The notes beneath the pieces were generated by a model, which saw only the letters and a program-made list of their open reading frames with translations, ran no database searches and was not told the origin of the DNA. A program made the translations under genes and the position numbers. A stretch of 64,000 nucleotides of DNA, from positions 124,001-188,000 of the forward strand of contig JAUJMU010000009.1 in the NCBI GenBank assembly GCA_030446715.1, in the 5' to 3' direction. Origin of the DNA: Cytophagales bacterium (GTDB lineage: Bacteria; Bacteroidota; Bacteroidia; Cytophagales; 172606-1). Of this stretch, positions 44,194-54,013 are shown piece by piece (within the stretch, counting starts at the first letter, position 1; each line of letters opens with the position of its first letter).

Positions 44194-44673
44194 TCAGGGG
44201 TTCACGACCAGTTCCACGGCAGCCGTACGCGGATGATCGGGCAGGCCCACATTCACGACCGTAGCTTCCATCCGGATGCGCGTACCGGCGGCCACATTTG
44301 CAGGAACCGTGTAGTTCACCCGCAGGGAATCAGTGCGCGTAACGCGGCTGTACGCCGGGCTGTAGTTCTGGTCGTAGATAAAAACCGGTGTGTCGGTTGT
44401 GCCCTGGCGGGAAGAAAGCCGCACGCGGTCAATCTGCCCTTCCGACCAGTACCGGAGGTCTAAGGTAACAGTGGCACCTGCTCTTACCGGAGTCGGATTG
44501 TTGCCGGTAGCCTGCGTAGGGCTGACTATTGTGAATGTGGAAATAACCGGCAGGTAACCAAGGTCCTGTTTGATGATGTCCTTCAGTGCCTGGTCGACGT
44601 CCTGGTCACAGGCGCCCAGCGCACCCGCCAGCAGGGCAATCACCAGCAACGAATATATTTTTATCTTTTTCAT
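44194..44673 (-). CDS. Hypothetical lipoprotein
   Basis: 159 residues from the ATG at 44671-44673 (MKKIKIYSLLVIALLAGALGAC), a clear lipoprotein signal. The mature part is beta-rich (VISTFTIVSPTQATGNNPTP; IRMEATVVNVGLPDHPRTAA) and looks like one immunoglobulin-like or cadherin-like sandwich. No family is recognised. An IS element inserted 20 bp upstream of the start must have separated it from its original promoter or operon. Confidence 0.65.
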   Translation of the reverse strand: MKKIKIYSLLVIALLAGALGACDQDVDQALKDIIKQDLGYLPVISTFTIVSPTQATGNNPTPVRAGATVTLDLRYWSEGQIDRVRLSSRQGTTDTPVFIYDQNYSPAYSRVTRTDSLRVNYTVPANVAAGTRIRMEATVVNVGLPDHPRTAAVELVVNP

Positions 44674-44692
44674 GGGGATCAACAGTTAAGTA

Positions 44693-45761
44693 CAGGACTT
44701 TCTCAAAAGGGTAAATTGGGCTGGAAAGGGTAAAATTAAGTCATGAAAACGACCCGAGAGCTATACTGTCAGTACTTGCTTAGTTCGCAGATCAACTACA
44801 CTTGTACCAATCTGGCTGATCACGTGGAAGAGTTGGATCACAACTCAGTATACCGGTATCTGAAGTTTGACAAACTCACCCCTCGTCTGGTGTGGGAAAA
44901 GGTCAGGCCCCTGTTGGTGTACTCCCCTGAAGGCTGCCTGATATTTGATGATGTAGTGCTGGAGAAGGAACATAGTTTCGCCATCGAAGGGGTCAGAAAG
45001 CAGTATTCAGGTAACAGGCATAAGGTAATCAAAGGCATTGGCGTGGTAAACTGCGTGTACTGCAATCCTGACACGGAACAGTTCTGGGTCATCGGCTTTC
45101 GTCTCTTTGACCCGGACCGGGATGGGAAAAGCAAACATGATCATGTAGCTGATATGCTCAAGTCAGCCGGGCACCGGGGCATTGTCTGCCAAACGGCTCT
45201 GATAGACTCCTGGTAGGCAACAGCCCAGCTGATGGTCTGCTTTATTGGACAGGGAAAGCTGTTCTGCTGCCCGCTCAAATCGAACCGAAAGGTGGATGAG
45301 AGTGGAGGAAAACAGCCTTATCAATCCGTTTCCAGCCTGCAATGGAACCCAACTGAAGAACAAACCGGTAAAACCATCAAGATTCATAAGTTTCCTCTTG
45401 ACACGAAAGTGAAGCTGTTCCGGGTACCTTTCTCTACCGAAAGGACGGACTATATCGTCACTAACGATATGACTCAATCTACCCTTGAGGGCATTCAACA
45501 AGCGAATGGCCGGCGTTGGAAAATTGAGCAGCTTCACCGGGAAGAAAAGCAAATCACCGGGATTGCCAGGTGCCAGTGCCGCCTCAATAGGAGTCAGAGA
45601 AACCATATCTGTTGTTCGGTCTTGGTTTGGGTTTGTTTCAAAACGTAGCTTACCATCTTGCCCGTACCGTCTATCAACTCAAGCACCAATTGTTGAAAGA
45701 CTACCTGAAGACCCAAATGGCTATGCTTTACCTTAAATTCATTTAATTTGAGAAAGTCCTG
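44693..45761 (+). mobile_element. Insertion sequence, IS4/IS701-like, with decayed transposase
   Basis: A 1069-bp element with perfect 15-bp terminal inverted repeats CAGGACTTTCTCAAA (44693-44707 and 45747-45761). GTA flanks both ends and may be a 3-bp target duplication. It holds one transposase reading frame broken twice. The same ends border the 112-bp element at 5778-5889. It sits directly upstream of a lipoprotein gene. Confidence 0.85.
44743..45746 (+). pseudogene. DDE transposase with an amber codon and a frameshift
   Basis: MKTTRELYCQYLLSSQINYT starts the protein. The first catalytic Asp is in LIFDDVVLEKEHS, the second in ALIDSW, and the Glu in RRWKIEQLHREEKQITG, an IS4/IS701-like DDE set. 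The frame is stopped by TAG at 45214-45216 exactly where a Tyr codon is expected (DSWY). It resumes in the same frame, then is shifted at about 45636-45638 (one T missing). After that AYHLARTVYQLKHQLLKDYL continues to the TAA at 45744-45746. About 334 residues if restored. It cannot be active as written. Confidence 0.82.
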
Positions 45762-46093
45762 GTAGTGTAAAATTTTTATCCAGGAATTCTCCACTCCTGC
45801 GTATAGCCAGGCCGCGTTTCCGGCATTGAGACGCAGAGGCATTTGCCGGCTCATCCGGGAAGGATAATCGAAGTTAGAGGATTTTACTTTTTTGGAAAAA
45901 GAGGAATGGGCGTTTAACCATAAACGGGTCCTGTGAAGCCACCGGGCCGGATGTGGGAATAGCATTTACCAATGCCCCTTCCTCAGCCGCACGGAACAAC
46001 CCTATAAAAGGGAGAATGCCGTACTGAAGAGGTACGGCATTCTCTTTTTGTATGCAGCGCAGTTGAAACAGCCCGGTCAGGCCCCGCTGCTTT
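45762..46093. other. Intergenic region with a strong terminator
   Basis: 332 bp; no gene is supported. The terminator at 46013-46049 is the only clear signal. Confidence 0.5.
46013..46049 (+). terminator. Rho-independent terminator
   Basis: AGAATGCCGTAC, 7-base loop, GTACGGCATTCTCTTTTT. A perfect 12-bp stem with a T run on the plus strand; no complete plus-strand gene is seen just upstream except the IS. Confidence 0.85.
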
Positions 46094-46642
46094 TTATCTC
46101 TGGATCAGGTTGCGGTTGCCGCCTTTGTGGAGCAGGTAGTAACCAGCGTGTTCATCGCCGAGCTGCACGGCTTTTTCCAGATCCAGCCGGGCTTTGTCGT
46201 GCATGCCCAGTTCTGTCCGGAGTACGCCGCGCCAGCGGTAAGCCTCGGCGTTGTCTCTGGTGTACCACACGGCTTTGTCTATTTCGAGGTAGGATTCCGT
46301 GTACTGTTTCAGCCGGAAAAGCGCAATTCCCTTGTCAAGGTAAGCTTCCGCTAAGCAGTGGTCAAAGCTGGCGGCGCGGTTGCAATCTACAATTGCCTCA
46401 AACAATTCACCCTGAGCCAGCCGGCATTTGCCCCGCACGGCGTAGGCAAGGGCACAGTTTTTATCCTTTTGCAGTACCTTATCAAAGTAGGCAATGGCCT
46501 CGTCATACTTCTTCTGCCGCACCAGTTCCAGTCCCTGAAGGTGCCGGGTCCGGTCGTCAGCGGTTTTATCTTTAAGCTTTCCGAAGGCCACCCTGAAAAA
46601 TACGTAGACAAGCATCAACAGAAATATTACGAAGCTTTCCAT
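46094..46642 (-). CDS. Membrane-anchored TPR protein
   Basis: 182 residues. One N-terminal membrane helix (MESFVIFLLMLVYVFFRVAF) is followed by about four tetratricopeptide repeats, for example GLELVRQKKYDEAIAYFDKV and AEAYLDKGIALFRLKQYTES. TPR proteins mediate protein contacts; no partner is suggested by the neighbours. It stands alone between an IS and rpoN. Confidence 0.75.
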   Translation of the reverse strand: MESFVIFLLMLVYVFFRVAFGKLKDKTADDRTRHLQGLELVRQKKYDEAIAYFDKVLQKDKNCALAYAVRGKCRLAQGELFEAIVDCNRAASFDHCLAEAYLDKGIALFRLKQYTESYLEIDKAVWYTRDNAEAYRWRGVLRTELGMHDKARLDLEKAVQLGDEHAGYYLLHKGGNRNLIQR

Positions 46643-47138
46643 AGGAATCTGGCAGTTTACTGAAATGAATTACTCCGGCCAGGCCGGTTTTTAAGGGGAA
46701 CAGGCGCTGATGCAGCAGCCACATGAACCAACCGGGGCTGAACCTGCAAGGCAATCAGCGGCTGACCGCCGGCATGCCACAACCGAATGTGTCAGGGGAC
46801 TGTTTACTATCAACGTAAAAGTACGGTCCGAATGTTTAACAAAAGATAAAAATAAATGCTTGCATTGCTTAGATACCGGGGGTACAGTTGGAAGAGTTTT
46901 TGTGCGGGAAATGTACCTGAACAAAGGCAATCGGACAATGCAGCAGTTAAATAATCAACCCATTCAGCCATACAGCCATTATACATAATCGACCCTGCCT
47001 CCCTCATGTCCATTCAGCCACCGCAACTATTCACCAATATAACCGTGCAACCAACAATCAAACCCTGTACCCCGGTTTTCGTCCGAAAAAGTGGTAATTT
47101 TGACTTGATTGGATTAGCTGGAACTAAACCAGAACGAT
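46643..47138. other. Intergenic region upstream of rpoN
   Basis: 496 bp. 46938-46986 contains an inverted copy of the TTAAATTG-family repeat (GCAGTTAAATAATCAACCC). TAATTTTG at 47095-47102 is a possible -7 box for rpoN, 37 bp before its start, but no good -33 box was found. No gene is supported. Confidence 0.5.
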
Positions 47139-48608
47139 ATGCAGAAGCTTGGATTACAACAAAGCCTGTCGCAGAAACTGTCGCCGCAGCAGATACAGTT
47201 TATCAAGCTGCTGCAGATTCCCACGGCTGAACTCGAAGCAAGGGTTGAGGAAGAACTCGAACTGAACCCCGTGCTGGAGGAAGGCCGTGAGGAGGCCGAA
47301 ACGGATGAGTATGATGCGGATGAAAAGGAAGATTATGATGACGATGATACCGAAGACAGCTTTGACGACGGAATGAAAGATGACCTCAACGTGGATGATT
47401 ACCTCCGCGACGAGGACCTGAACGGCTATAAGATGCAGGGTGACGGTGGGGGCGGCGACGAAGAAGACCGCGAGATGCCTATTGCCACGCTCAATACCCT
47501 TACGGATTCCCTGCTATCCCAGCTAGGCTTCGAGAAACTGACTGAAAAACAGCAGATCATCGGCCGGCAACTGATCGGCAGCATTGACAGCGACGGGTAC
47601 ATCCGCCGCGACCTTGAAGCCATTGTCAATGACCTTGCCTTTACCCAGAACGTAGATACTTCCCTGGAAGAAGTGGAGGAGGTGCTGCATGTGATCCAGG
47701 GATTTGATCCGCCCGGCATCGCCGCCCGTACGCTGCAGGAATGCCTGCTGCTGCAACTCGACCGCAAAGACCACGGCAGCCCGGCCATCGTCAATGCCAT
47801 CCGGATTCTGGACGATAACTTTGAGGAGTTTACCAAAAAGCACTACGATAAGATTCAGAAGCGCCTCAACCTGAGCGACGAACAGATGAAGGAGGCCGTG
47901 AATCAGATTACCCGCCTCACGCCCAAGCCGGGCGGATCTTCCGGCGACGTACGGACGCAGTACCTGATTCCGGATTTCATGCTTACCAACAACAACGGCA
48001 AGCTGGAGCTTTCGCTCAATTCGCGCAACGCGCCGGAGCTGAAGATCAGCCGGTCGTACGCCGAAATGCTCGATACCTACGACAAGAGCAACAAGAAGGA
48101 CAAGGCCATGCGCGAAACGGTTACTTTCGTGAAGCAGAAGCTGGACGCCGCCAAGTGGTTTATCGACGCCATCCGGCAGCGGCAGCAGACCCTGCTCCGG
48201 ACCATGAACGCCATTGTGCAGTACCAGTATGACTTCTTTCTCACCGGCGACGAAAGCAAGCTCAAGCCGATGATTCTGAAGGATATTGCCAACATGATCA
48301 GCATGGATATATCCACCGTGTCGCGGGTGGCCAACAGCAAGGCCGTGCAGACCGAGTTTGGGATCTATCCGCTCAAATACTTCTTCTCCGAAGGCATCAC
48401 CACCGAATCGGGTGAAGATGCCAGCAGCCGCGAGGTAAAGCATATTCTGAAGGAATTCATTGACGGCGAAGACAAGCGGTCACCACTTTCGGACGATAAG
48501 CTGGAAAAAATGCTCAACGACCGGGGTTACAACATTGCCCGCCGTACCGTGGCCAAGTACCGGGAACAGCTGAATATCCCCGTTGCCCGCCTGCGGAAAG
48601 AATTGTAA
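47139..48608 (+). CDS. rpoN: RNA polymerase sigma-54 factor
   Basis: 489 residues, normal length. Region I is the Gln/Leu-rich start MQKLGLQQSLSQKLSPQQIQ with FIKLLQIPTAELE. Region II is the acidic linker (YDADEKEDYDDDDTEDSF). The core-binding region follows, and the C-terminus has a helix-turn-helix (ISMDISTVSRVANSK) and the RpoN box ARRTVAKYRE. Sigma-54 directs transcription from -24/-12 promoters with the help of enhancer-binding ATPases. It is followed 73 bp later by a membrane-protein gene across an AT-rich inverted repeat. Confidence 0.95.
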   Translation: MQKLGLQQSLSQKLSPQQIQFIKLLQIPTAELEARVEEELELNPVLEEGREEAETDEYDADEKEDYDDDDTEDSFDDGMKDDLNVDDYLRDEDLNGYKMQGDGGGGDEEDREMPIATLNTLTDSLLSQLGFEKLTEKQQIIGRQLIGSIDSDGYIRRDLEAIVNDLAFTQNVDTSLEEVEEVLHVIQGFDPPGIAARTLQECLLLQLDRKDHGSPAIVNAIRILDDNFEEFTKKHYDKIQKRLNLSDEQMKEAVNQITRLTPKPGGSSGDVRTQYLIPDFMLTNNNGKLELSLNSRNAPELKISRSYAEMLDTYDKSNKKDKAMRETVTFVKQKLDAAKWFIDAIRQRQQTLLRTMNAIVQYQYDFFLTGDESKLKPMILKDIANMISMDISTVSRVANSKAVQTEFGIYPLKYFFSEGITTESGEDASSREVKHILKEFIDGEDKRSPLSDDKLEKMLNDRGYNIARRTVAKYREQLNIPVARLRKEL

Positions 48609-48611
48609 AGC

Positions 48612-48680
48612 AATTGACAATGGAAAATTGACAATGGCCCCTTTCCGTTTTTGATTGTCAATTTTCAATTATCAATTAAT
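48612..48680. repeat. CAATTGACAAT inverted repeat after rpoN
   Basis: CAATTGACAATGGAAAATTG on the left is imperfectly complementary to TTTCAATTATCAATTAATTG on the right, around a short GC-containing loop. It could act as a terminator for rpoN; it also abuts the start of the next gene. Confidence 0.55.
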
Positions 48681-48681
48681 T

Positions 48682-49404
48682 GTGCTCATCAGGTCCTCCA
48701 CCGCTCATCTTCTGGCTCAGGTACTTTCGGGCGTGCTCCATCCGTTGCTGATGCCGACGATGTTGCACGCGGTGCTGTTCGCGTTTACCCCTACCGTGCT
48801 CGGCCGGGTGGATGAGGCTACGCAGTGGCGCCTGCTGCTCGTGATTTTTATCCTGACTTTTCTGGTGCCGCTCTTCTTTACCTTTTTTCTGCTGCAATAC
48901 GGCCTTGCCGGTACCTGGAGCTGGCCTGAAAGCACCCCTGGCGAAGAAATTTCTCTTCCGGCAGCAGCTGATGCAGAGCAAACGTCGCTGTTCGGCAGAT
49001 TGCAGATGCAGGACCGTTCCCGGCGGTTCATGCCGTTTCTGTTCACCACCTTTATTTACGGGGCCGATACCTTTCTGTTTACCCGTAACCTCAGTGCCCT
49101 GCACCTGTCCGTAGTGATTCTGGGGGCCATGTCGGTCTGCATCGGGCTGGTGACCGTGATTACGCTGTTCTGGAAGATCAGTGCCCACGGGGTTGGCATC
49201 GGCGGCATGATCGGTTTTCTGTTTGGCATCGGGTACAAATTTACGGCCGTTGAGCTGCTGTATCCGGTTCTGATCACGATTCTGATAGCCGGAATGCTGC
49301 TCAGTGCCCGCCTCTACCTTAACTCCCATACCCCCGGCGAAACCGGGAGCGGTTTCCTGCTTGGCCTTTCCATTTGTTTCACCGCCGTTATAATCTGGGG
49401 ATAG
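48682..49404 (+). CDS. Integral membrane protein of unknown function
   Basis: 240 residues from a GTG at 48682 (VLIRSSTAHLLAQVLSGVLH); an in-frame start at 48655 lies inside the repeat and is less likely. About six membrane helices are visible, including LLLVIFILTFLVPLFFTFF and LYPVLITILIAGMLLSARL. GIGGMIGFLFGIGYKF and HPLLMPTM look conserved, somewhat like PAP2-related membrane proteins of Bacteroidota, but catalytic residues are not clear. Placed between rpoN and lysS in the same direction. Confidence 0.65.
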   Translation: MLIRSSTAHLLAQVLSGVLHPLLMPTMLHAVLFAFTPTVLGRVDEATQWRLLLVIFILTFLVPLFFTFFLLQYGLAGTWSWPESTPGEEISLPAAADAEQTSLFGRLQMQDRSRRFMPFLFTTFIYGADTFLFTRNLSALHLSVVILGAMSVCIGLVTVITLFWKISAHGVGIGGMIGFLFGIGYKFTAVELLYPVLITILIAGMLLSARLYLNSHTPGETGSGFLLGLSICFTAVIIWG

Positions 49405-49408
49405 AGTT

Positions 49409-49470
49409 TAATTACGAATTACCTGAATGCCTTTCATTGACTATCAGTCAATAACCAATAACGAACAACG
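49409..49470. repeat. GAATTACGAATTAC repeat, copy 2
   Basis: Shares ATTACGAATTAC, CTGAATGC, TCATTGACTATCA and CCAATAACGA in order with 44109-44172. It lies in the region before lysS. Confidence 0.65.
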
Positions 49471-49506
49471 TTTGGAGGCTACGGGGCAAAATCCAAAATC
49501 TCCCGT

Positions 49507-49514
49507 TAGTTTTG
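49507..49514 (+). promoter_or_regulatory. Possible -7 box for lysS
   Basis: TAGTTTTG fits TAnnTTTG, 20 bp before the chosen ATG; no convincing -33 box at 19-base spacing. Confidence 0.3.
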
Positions 49515-49534
49515 CACCTTACTATCAGCCCTAT

Positions 49535-51274
49535 ATGCAGCTAAGTGAACAGGAACAGAACCGGCGCAGGAAACTGGCCGAACTCCAGCAACTCGGCATT
49601 GAGCCTTTTCCCGCCGAGCCTTTTGATGTCAACGTAACCATTGAAGACATTGGGCGGAACTACGAGAAGCACAAAACCGACTACAAAAATATTTCGCTGG
49701 CCGGCCGGATCATGTTATTCCGGATCATGGGCAGCGCCTCCTTTGCCGAAATTCAGGACGCTACCGGCCGCATGCAGATTTACATCCGCCGCGATGACAT
49801 CTGCCCTGGCGAAGACAAAACCCTGTACAATACCGTTTTTAAGAAACTGCTGGACATCGGCGATATCATCGGCGTAAAGGGGTATGTTTTTACCACCCAG
49901 ACTGGTGAGCTTTCCATTCACGTTACAGATTTCAAACTGCTCACCAAATCCCTGCGACCCTTGCCGATTGTCCGCCGGGAAGTAGATGAACAAGGAAACG
50001 AAAAGACGTACGATGCCTTTACCGATCCGGAGCAGCGGTACCGGCAGCGGTACGTGGACCTGGTCGTGAACCCGCAGGTGCGCGAAACCTTCCGGAAGCG
50101 GACGCAGCTGGTCAGCTCCATGCGGAATTTTCTCAACAACAAAGGCTATATGGAGGTAGAAACGCCCATCCTGCAGCCTCTGTACGGCGGCGCGGCGGCA
50201 AGGCCTTTCAAAACGCACCACAATACGCTGGACATGACGCTTTACCTGCGCATTGCCAACGAACTTTACCTGAAGCGGCTCATTGTGGGCGGCTACGACG
50301 GCGTGTACGAGTTTGCCAAGGATTTCCGCAATGAAGGCATGGACCGCACGCACAACCCGGAGTTTACGCAGGTGGAGCTGTACGTAGCTTACAAGGACTA
50401 CAACTGGATGATGGACCTGGTGGAGGAAATGGTGGAACGCGTAGCCTTGGACCTGCACGGCACCACGGAGGTACAGGTAGGCCCCAATGTGATCAACTTT
50501 GCCCGTCCCTGGAAACGGTTTACCATGTTTGAGGCGATACAGCACTTTACCGGCATTGATATTTCGGAAATGGATGAAGCTGGCCTGCGCGACGTGTGCC
50601 GGCAACTGGACATTGAAGCCGACGCAACAATGGGCAAGGGCAAGCTGATTGATGAGATCTTCGGCACCACCTGTGAAGCCGAATTGATTCAGCCGACTTT
50701 CATCACCGATTACCCGGTAGAAATGTCGCCGCTGGCCAAAAAGCACCGCACCAAGCCGGGTCTGGTGGAACGCTTCGAAGCCATCTGCAACGGTAAGGAG
50801 ATGTGTAACGCCTTCTCCGAACTCAACGACCCCATTGACCAGCGGAAACGCTTCGAGGAACAACTGGAACTGGGCAAACGGGGCGACGTGGAGGCTATGG
50901 TGCTGGACGAAGACTTCCTGCGGTCACTGGAATACGGCATGCCCCCCACGGCCGGCCTCGGCATCGGCATCGACCGCCTCACGATGATCATGACCAATCA
51001 GCCTTCCATTCAGGATGTGCTGTTCTTCCCGCAGATGCGTCCCGAGAAGCGCAGCGCCGCTCCGACTGATGAAGAATACTTAGGGGCTGGCGTACCGGCA
51101 GAGTGGATTCCAGCCCTGAAGACGATGAATTTTGCCACGTTTGCTGATTTCAAGGCGGCCAGCCCCAATAAGATTTTCAACGACCTGGGCGGCATGCGGA
51201 AGAAGCTGAAGCTGGAAGCAAAAATGCCGGCTCTGGATGAGGTAAAAGGCTGGCTGGAGAAGCTGGAGTACTGA
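49535..51274 (+). CDS. lysS: Lysyl-tRNA synthetase (class II)
   Basis: 579 residues from the ATG at 49535 ([20 protein letters not shown]). The open frame to 49427 is rejected because it reads through a repeat. The N-terminal OB fold ([20 protein letters not shown]) binds the anticodon. The class II core shows motif 1 in [20 protein letters not shown], motif 2 in [18 protein letters not shown], and motif 3 in [11 protein letters not shown]. The C-terminal extension of about 70 residues after motif 3 is seen in some Bacteroidota enzymes. It charges tRNA-Lys in the cytoplasm. Confidence 0.94.
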   Translation: MQLSEQEQNRRRKLAELQQLGIEPFPAEPFDVNVTIEDIGRNYEKHKTDYKNISLAGRIMLFRIMGSASFAEIQDATGRMQIYIRRDDICPGEDKTLYNTVFKKLLDIGDIIGVKGYVFTTQTGELSIHVTDFKLLTKSLRPLPIVRREVDEQGNEKTYDAFTDPEQRYRQRYVDLVVNPQVRETFRKRTQLVSSMRNFLNNKGYMEVETPILQPLYGGAAARPFKTHHNTLDMTLYLRIANELYLKRLIVGGYDGVYEFAKDFRNEGMDRTHNPEFTQVELYVAYKDYNWMMDLVEEMVERVALDLHGTTEVQVGPNVINFARPWKRFTMFEAIQHFTGIDISEMDEAGLRDVCRQLDIEADATMGKGKLIDEIFGTTCEAELIQPTFITDYPVEMSPLAKKHRTKPGLVERFEAICNGKEMCNAFSELNDPIDQRKRFEEQLELGKRGDVEAMVLDEDFLRSLEYGMPPTAGLGIGIDRLTMIMTNQPSIQDVLFFPQMRPEKRSAAPTDEEYLGAGVPAEWIPALKTMNFATFADFKAASPNKIFNDLGGMRKKLKLEAKMPALDEVKGWLEKLEY

Positions 51275-51501
51275 TTGTCTGAACCTTGATTTTCAGAATT
51301 AAATGATTAGCGGGATTTTCTTTCATGAATTTTGTAATCCTGGCCCTCCTTTCATCCTGTGACTCCCTGACCGTATCAGGTTGTCTGAAGCTTGATCCTC
51401 ATGATGAAAGGATGGACAGGATTTTTCCAAGAGGCCGTAATCCCGTTGATCATTTAATCAGGAAAATCAAGGTTCAGATATTCTGCTTCTGACCAACAAA
51501 A

Positions 51502-51524
51502 TAGCCCCGCTTCCGGCGGGGCTA
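51502..51524 (-). terminator. Terminator of the cold-shock gene
   Basis: TAGCCCCGC, 5-base loop, GCGGGGCTA; on the minus strand it is followed by TTTTGTT. It lies 35 bp after the csp stop. Confidence 0.75.
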
Positions 51525-51558
51525 TCAGTTACGGGTGTCGTTGGGAGAAGGGTTTGTT

Positions 51559-51750
51559 TCAGGACTTCTTCACATTCACAGCATTAACACCTTTCTTGCC
51601 TTCCACTTTTTCAAACGTAACTTTGTCATTTTCGCGTACTTTGTCCACCAGGCCGGTTACGTGAACAAAAATCTCCTGATTGGATTCATCCTCCTTAATA
51701 AAGCCGTAGCCTTTGCTCTCAAGGAAGAACTTGACGGTACCTGTTTGCAT
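51559..51750 (-). CDS. Cold-shock domain protein (CspA family)
   Basis: 63 residues, a single cold-shock OB fold. GTVKFFLESKGYGFIKED is RNP1-like and IFVHVTGLV is RNP2-like (usual form VFVH). It binds single-stranded RNA and acts as an RNA chaperone. The 5' region is AT-rich, and TATATTTG near 51785-51792 on the minus strand could be the -7 box. A terminator follows the gene. Confidence 0.92.
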   Translation of the reverse strand: MQTGTVKFFLESKGYGFIKEDESNQEIFVHVTGLVDKVRENDKVTFEKVEGKKGVNAVNVKKS

Positions 51751-51976
51751 AGTAATAAAGGGGTAATAAATTGGAAATTAACCAAATATAAAAATCGGTT
51801 TAAATAAACGCTATTGTTTGCAAGAAAAAAATACCGGTTTGCCAAACATTTTACCTCAAAAAAAAGTCTTTATAAGATTTTCTCCTGTACATCACCCGAT
51901 TCGCCCGCATTTACCGCCCCCAAATGGTATTTTTAGGGGTTTTTAATTGCGGAAAACATTGGTGCGGAAGACGGTT

Positions 51977-52534
51977 TCATCCGTATATCCACCTGCGGGG
52001 CAGGCCCGATTCCCGGGCATAAATGGCCGGAGCAGTACTGTGCAGCCGCTCAAGCAGCTTGTTTACATCATCCTCAAATTCTATGTAGTAATCCGGGTGC
52101 AGCCGCTCCAGCTTCTCCATGATGAACCGGGCCCGTTTGGCTACGTAGCCCGCCAGTTTTTCGGAGCGCCGGTTGTGGAAAGCAAGGTGATTGATCTGCT
52201 CGTCGTACACGCGGTTGAGCATGTACAGTGTCAGACTGACCTCACCAAGTTTGTCTTTGGTGGTTTTTACGTGCGCGGTAATCATGCCATTGATGGTGCG
52301 CATGTCCATCATCAGCCAGCCGGGGCTGTAGTGCTCAGCCCCGGCCAGCCGGTCAATGGCCTCACGGATATCGGCGTGGCGGTCATCCAGGGTAGTGCCT
52401 TCCTCCAGCAGTTCATAGGCCAGCTTGCGGCATAATTTTTCATCTTTGGCTACCAGCCGGAGCAGCAGTTTGTCCTTTTCGGCCGCAGGCATCAGCAGGA
52501 TAGCGTCTTTGAGTTCAGGAGAGAGTTTTGGCAT
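51977..52534 (-). CDS. Conserved hypothetical protein
   Basis: 185 residues, mostly helical and charged, with no signal or membrane segment. MPKLSPELKDAILLMPAAEK opens the protein, and HYSPGWLMMDMRTINGMIT and YIEFEDDVNKLLERLHSTAP are distinctive. I believe similar proteins exist in other Cytophagales but know no function. It stands alone between csp and the IS630-type element. Confidence 0.65.
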   Translation of the reverse strand: MPKLSPELKDAILLMPAAEKDKLLLRLVAKDEKLCRKLAYELLEEGTTLDDRHADIREAIDRLAGAEHYSPGWLMMDMRTINGMITAHVKTTKDKLGEVSLTLYMLNRVYDEQINHLAFHNRRSEKLAGYVAKRARFIMEKLERLHPDYYIEFEDDVNKLLERLHSTAPAIYARESGLPRRWIYG

Positions 52535-52630
52535 GGGTTCGGCTTTTGCTACGGGAAAAACTTGTAAATCCCTTTCCGGTGAAGCACTCTTCCGGGGGTC
52601 AACTCATCCTTCTCTACCATGCTTACACTA

Positions 52631-54013
52631 GTGCATCAAGAACGAAAAGATCGGTAGTTTTTTTACCTTTAGCCTATCATCATAACAGTAGCAATATGGG
52701 CAGAGGCAAACCACCAGCAGCGGCAATTGCAATGAGTGAGAGGCAGCAGCGGCTGCTGGAGACAGAGAGCCGTAAACGTACAACGCTTCGCCAGTATGAG
52801 CAACGAATTGCCATCCTGCTCAGGGCCAGTAAGGGGCAAAGCAATGCCGAGATCAAACGTGCACTGGGCTTGTCACTGGAGACGGTAAAGACTTGGCGCA
52901 AGCGTTGGAATGACAATTATGGCCGTCTGATCGCTTTTGAGCAGGGTCAACAGGGACAGGGGGTAAGTGATAGTGAGTTGCTCAGGCACATGTTACTGAC
53001 TTTGAAGGATTCTCCCCGCAGTGGTAGCCCTCACACCATCAGCCTTGCCCAAAAGCAGCAGATCGTAGCTTTAGCGTGCCGAAAGCCAAGCGATTTTAAT
53101 TTGCCCTTTACTGCCTGGAGTCACCCGTATTGGCCTCCAGGTAGCCATTCATGAAGGCATTGTTCCCCGCATTTCGTCGCGTTACATCGGGACGATTTTA
53201 AAAAAGGCAGCCCCTGCAACCGCATAAAAATGAGTACTGGCTTTTCCCCAGAATCACTGATTGGCCGGCTTTTCTGCTAAGGGTAGCCCTGATTTGCCGA
53301 CTTATTCTCCAGACGCTCAAAGGCGCTACACCCAAGTGTTACCTGATTAGTGTTGATGAGAAAACCGGCATTCAGGCTTTGGAGCGATTCGAGCAAAGAG
53401 CGCCTCTGAGTAAAGGTCACTTTCAACGAGTGGAGTTTGAATACATCCGCCACGGCACGACTACCTTGATGGCAGCAGTAAACGTTGCCGATGGAAAACT
53501 AATCCACCATCAACTTAACCCTACCCGCACCGAGGAAGACTTTTGTGAATTCATCCAGCTAGCCTGCCAGCCCTTGCTAGCCGACCCGGAGGCAGAAGTG
53601 ATTCTGCTGGCCGATCAACTCAATACCCATCTCTCAGAAAGCTTAGTCAAGTGGGTTGCTCAGATGAGCGGATTTGCTGGCGATTTAGGTAAAAAAGGCC
53701 ACAGGGGCATATTGCAAAATCAACTTACCCGAATGGCTTTTCTGGAAGATGAGTCGCATCGCATTCGTTTTGTCTATACTCCTAAACACTGCTCCTGGCT
53801 TAACCCAATTGAAAACTACTTTGCCAAACTACAACGACACGTAATTGCCAAAGCCAGCTTTACCTCTATTGAGCAACTCGAATCCAAAATTGCTCAATAC
53901 ATCCAGTACGCTAATGCTTGCTTGGTAAAACCACTTAAGTGGAAGTTTGTTGGCTTTGTCAAAGACAAACCCCTGCACAATTTAAACTACCGATCTTTTC
54001 GTTCTTGATGCAC
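52631..54013 (+). mobile_element. IS630-type insertion sequence
   Basis: A 1383-bp element with perfect 30-bp terminal inverted repeats starting GTGCATCAAGAACGAAAAG (52631-52660 and 53984-54013). It is flanked by TA at 52629-52630 and 54014-54015, the dinucleotide duplicated by IS630/Tc1 elements. It carries one transposase gene with two frameshifts. On its right it abuts the N-terminal fragment of a tyrosine recombinase. Confidence 0.9.
52696..54008 (+). pseudogene. IS630 family transposase, frameshifted twice
   Basis: The ATG at 52696 starts MGRGKPPAAAIAMSERQQR. An N-terminal helix-turn-helix (EIKRALGLSLETVKTWRKRW) is followed by the DDE_3 catalytic domain: LISVDEKTGIQALERF (first Asp), LADQLNTHLS (second), HCSWLNPIENYFAKL (the Glu). 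The frame breaks near 53125-53140 and again at 53205-53212, where CCCC read as CCC restores KKAALQPHKNEYWLFPRI. A full protein would have about 435 residues. Not functional as written. Confidence 0.85.

Noticed and set aside
45594-45965. 123-codon minus-strand frame across the IS edge
   Set aside because: It spans the right end of the IS and has no family resemblance.
49715-50863. 382-codon minus-strand frame
   Set aside because: Antisense shadow of lysS.
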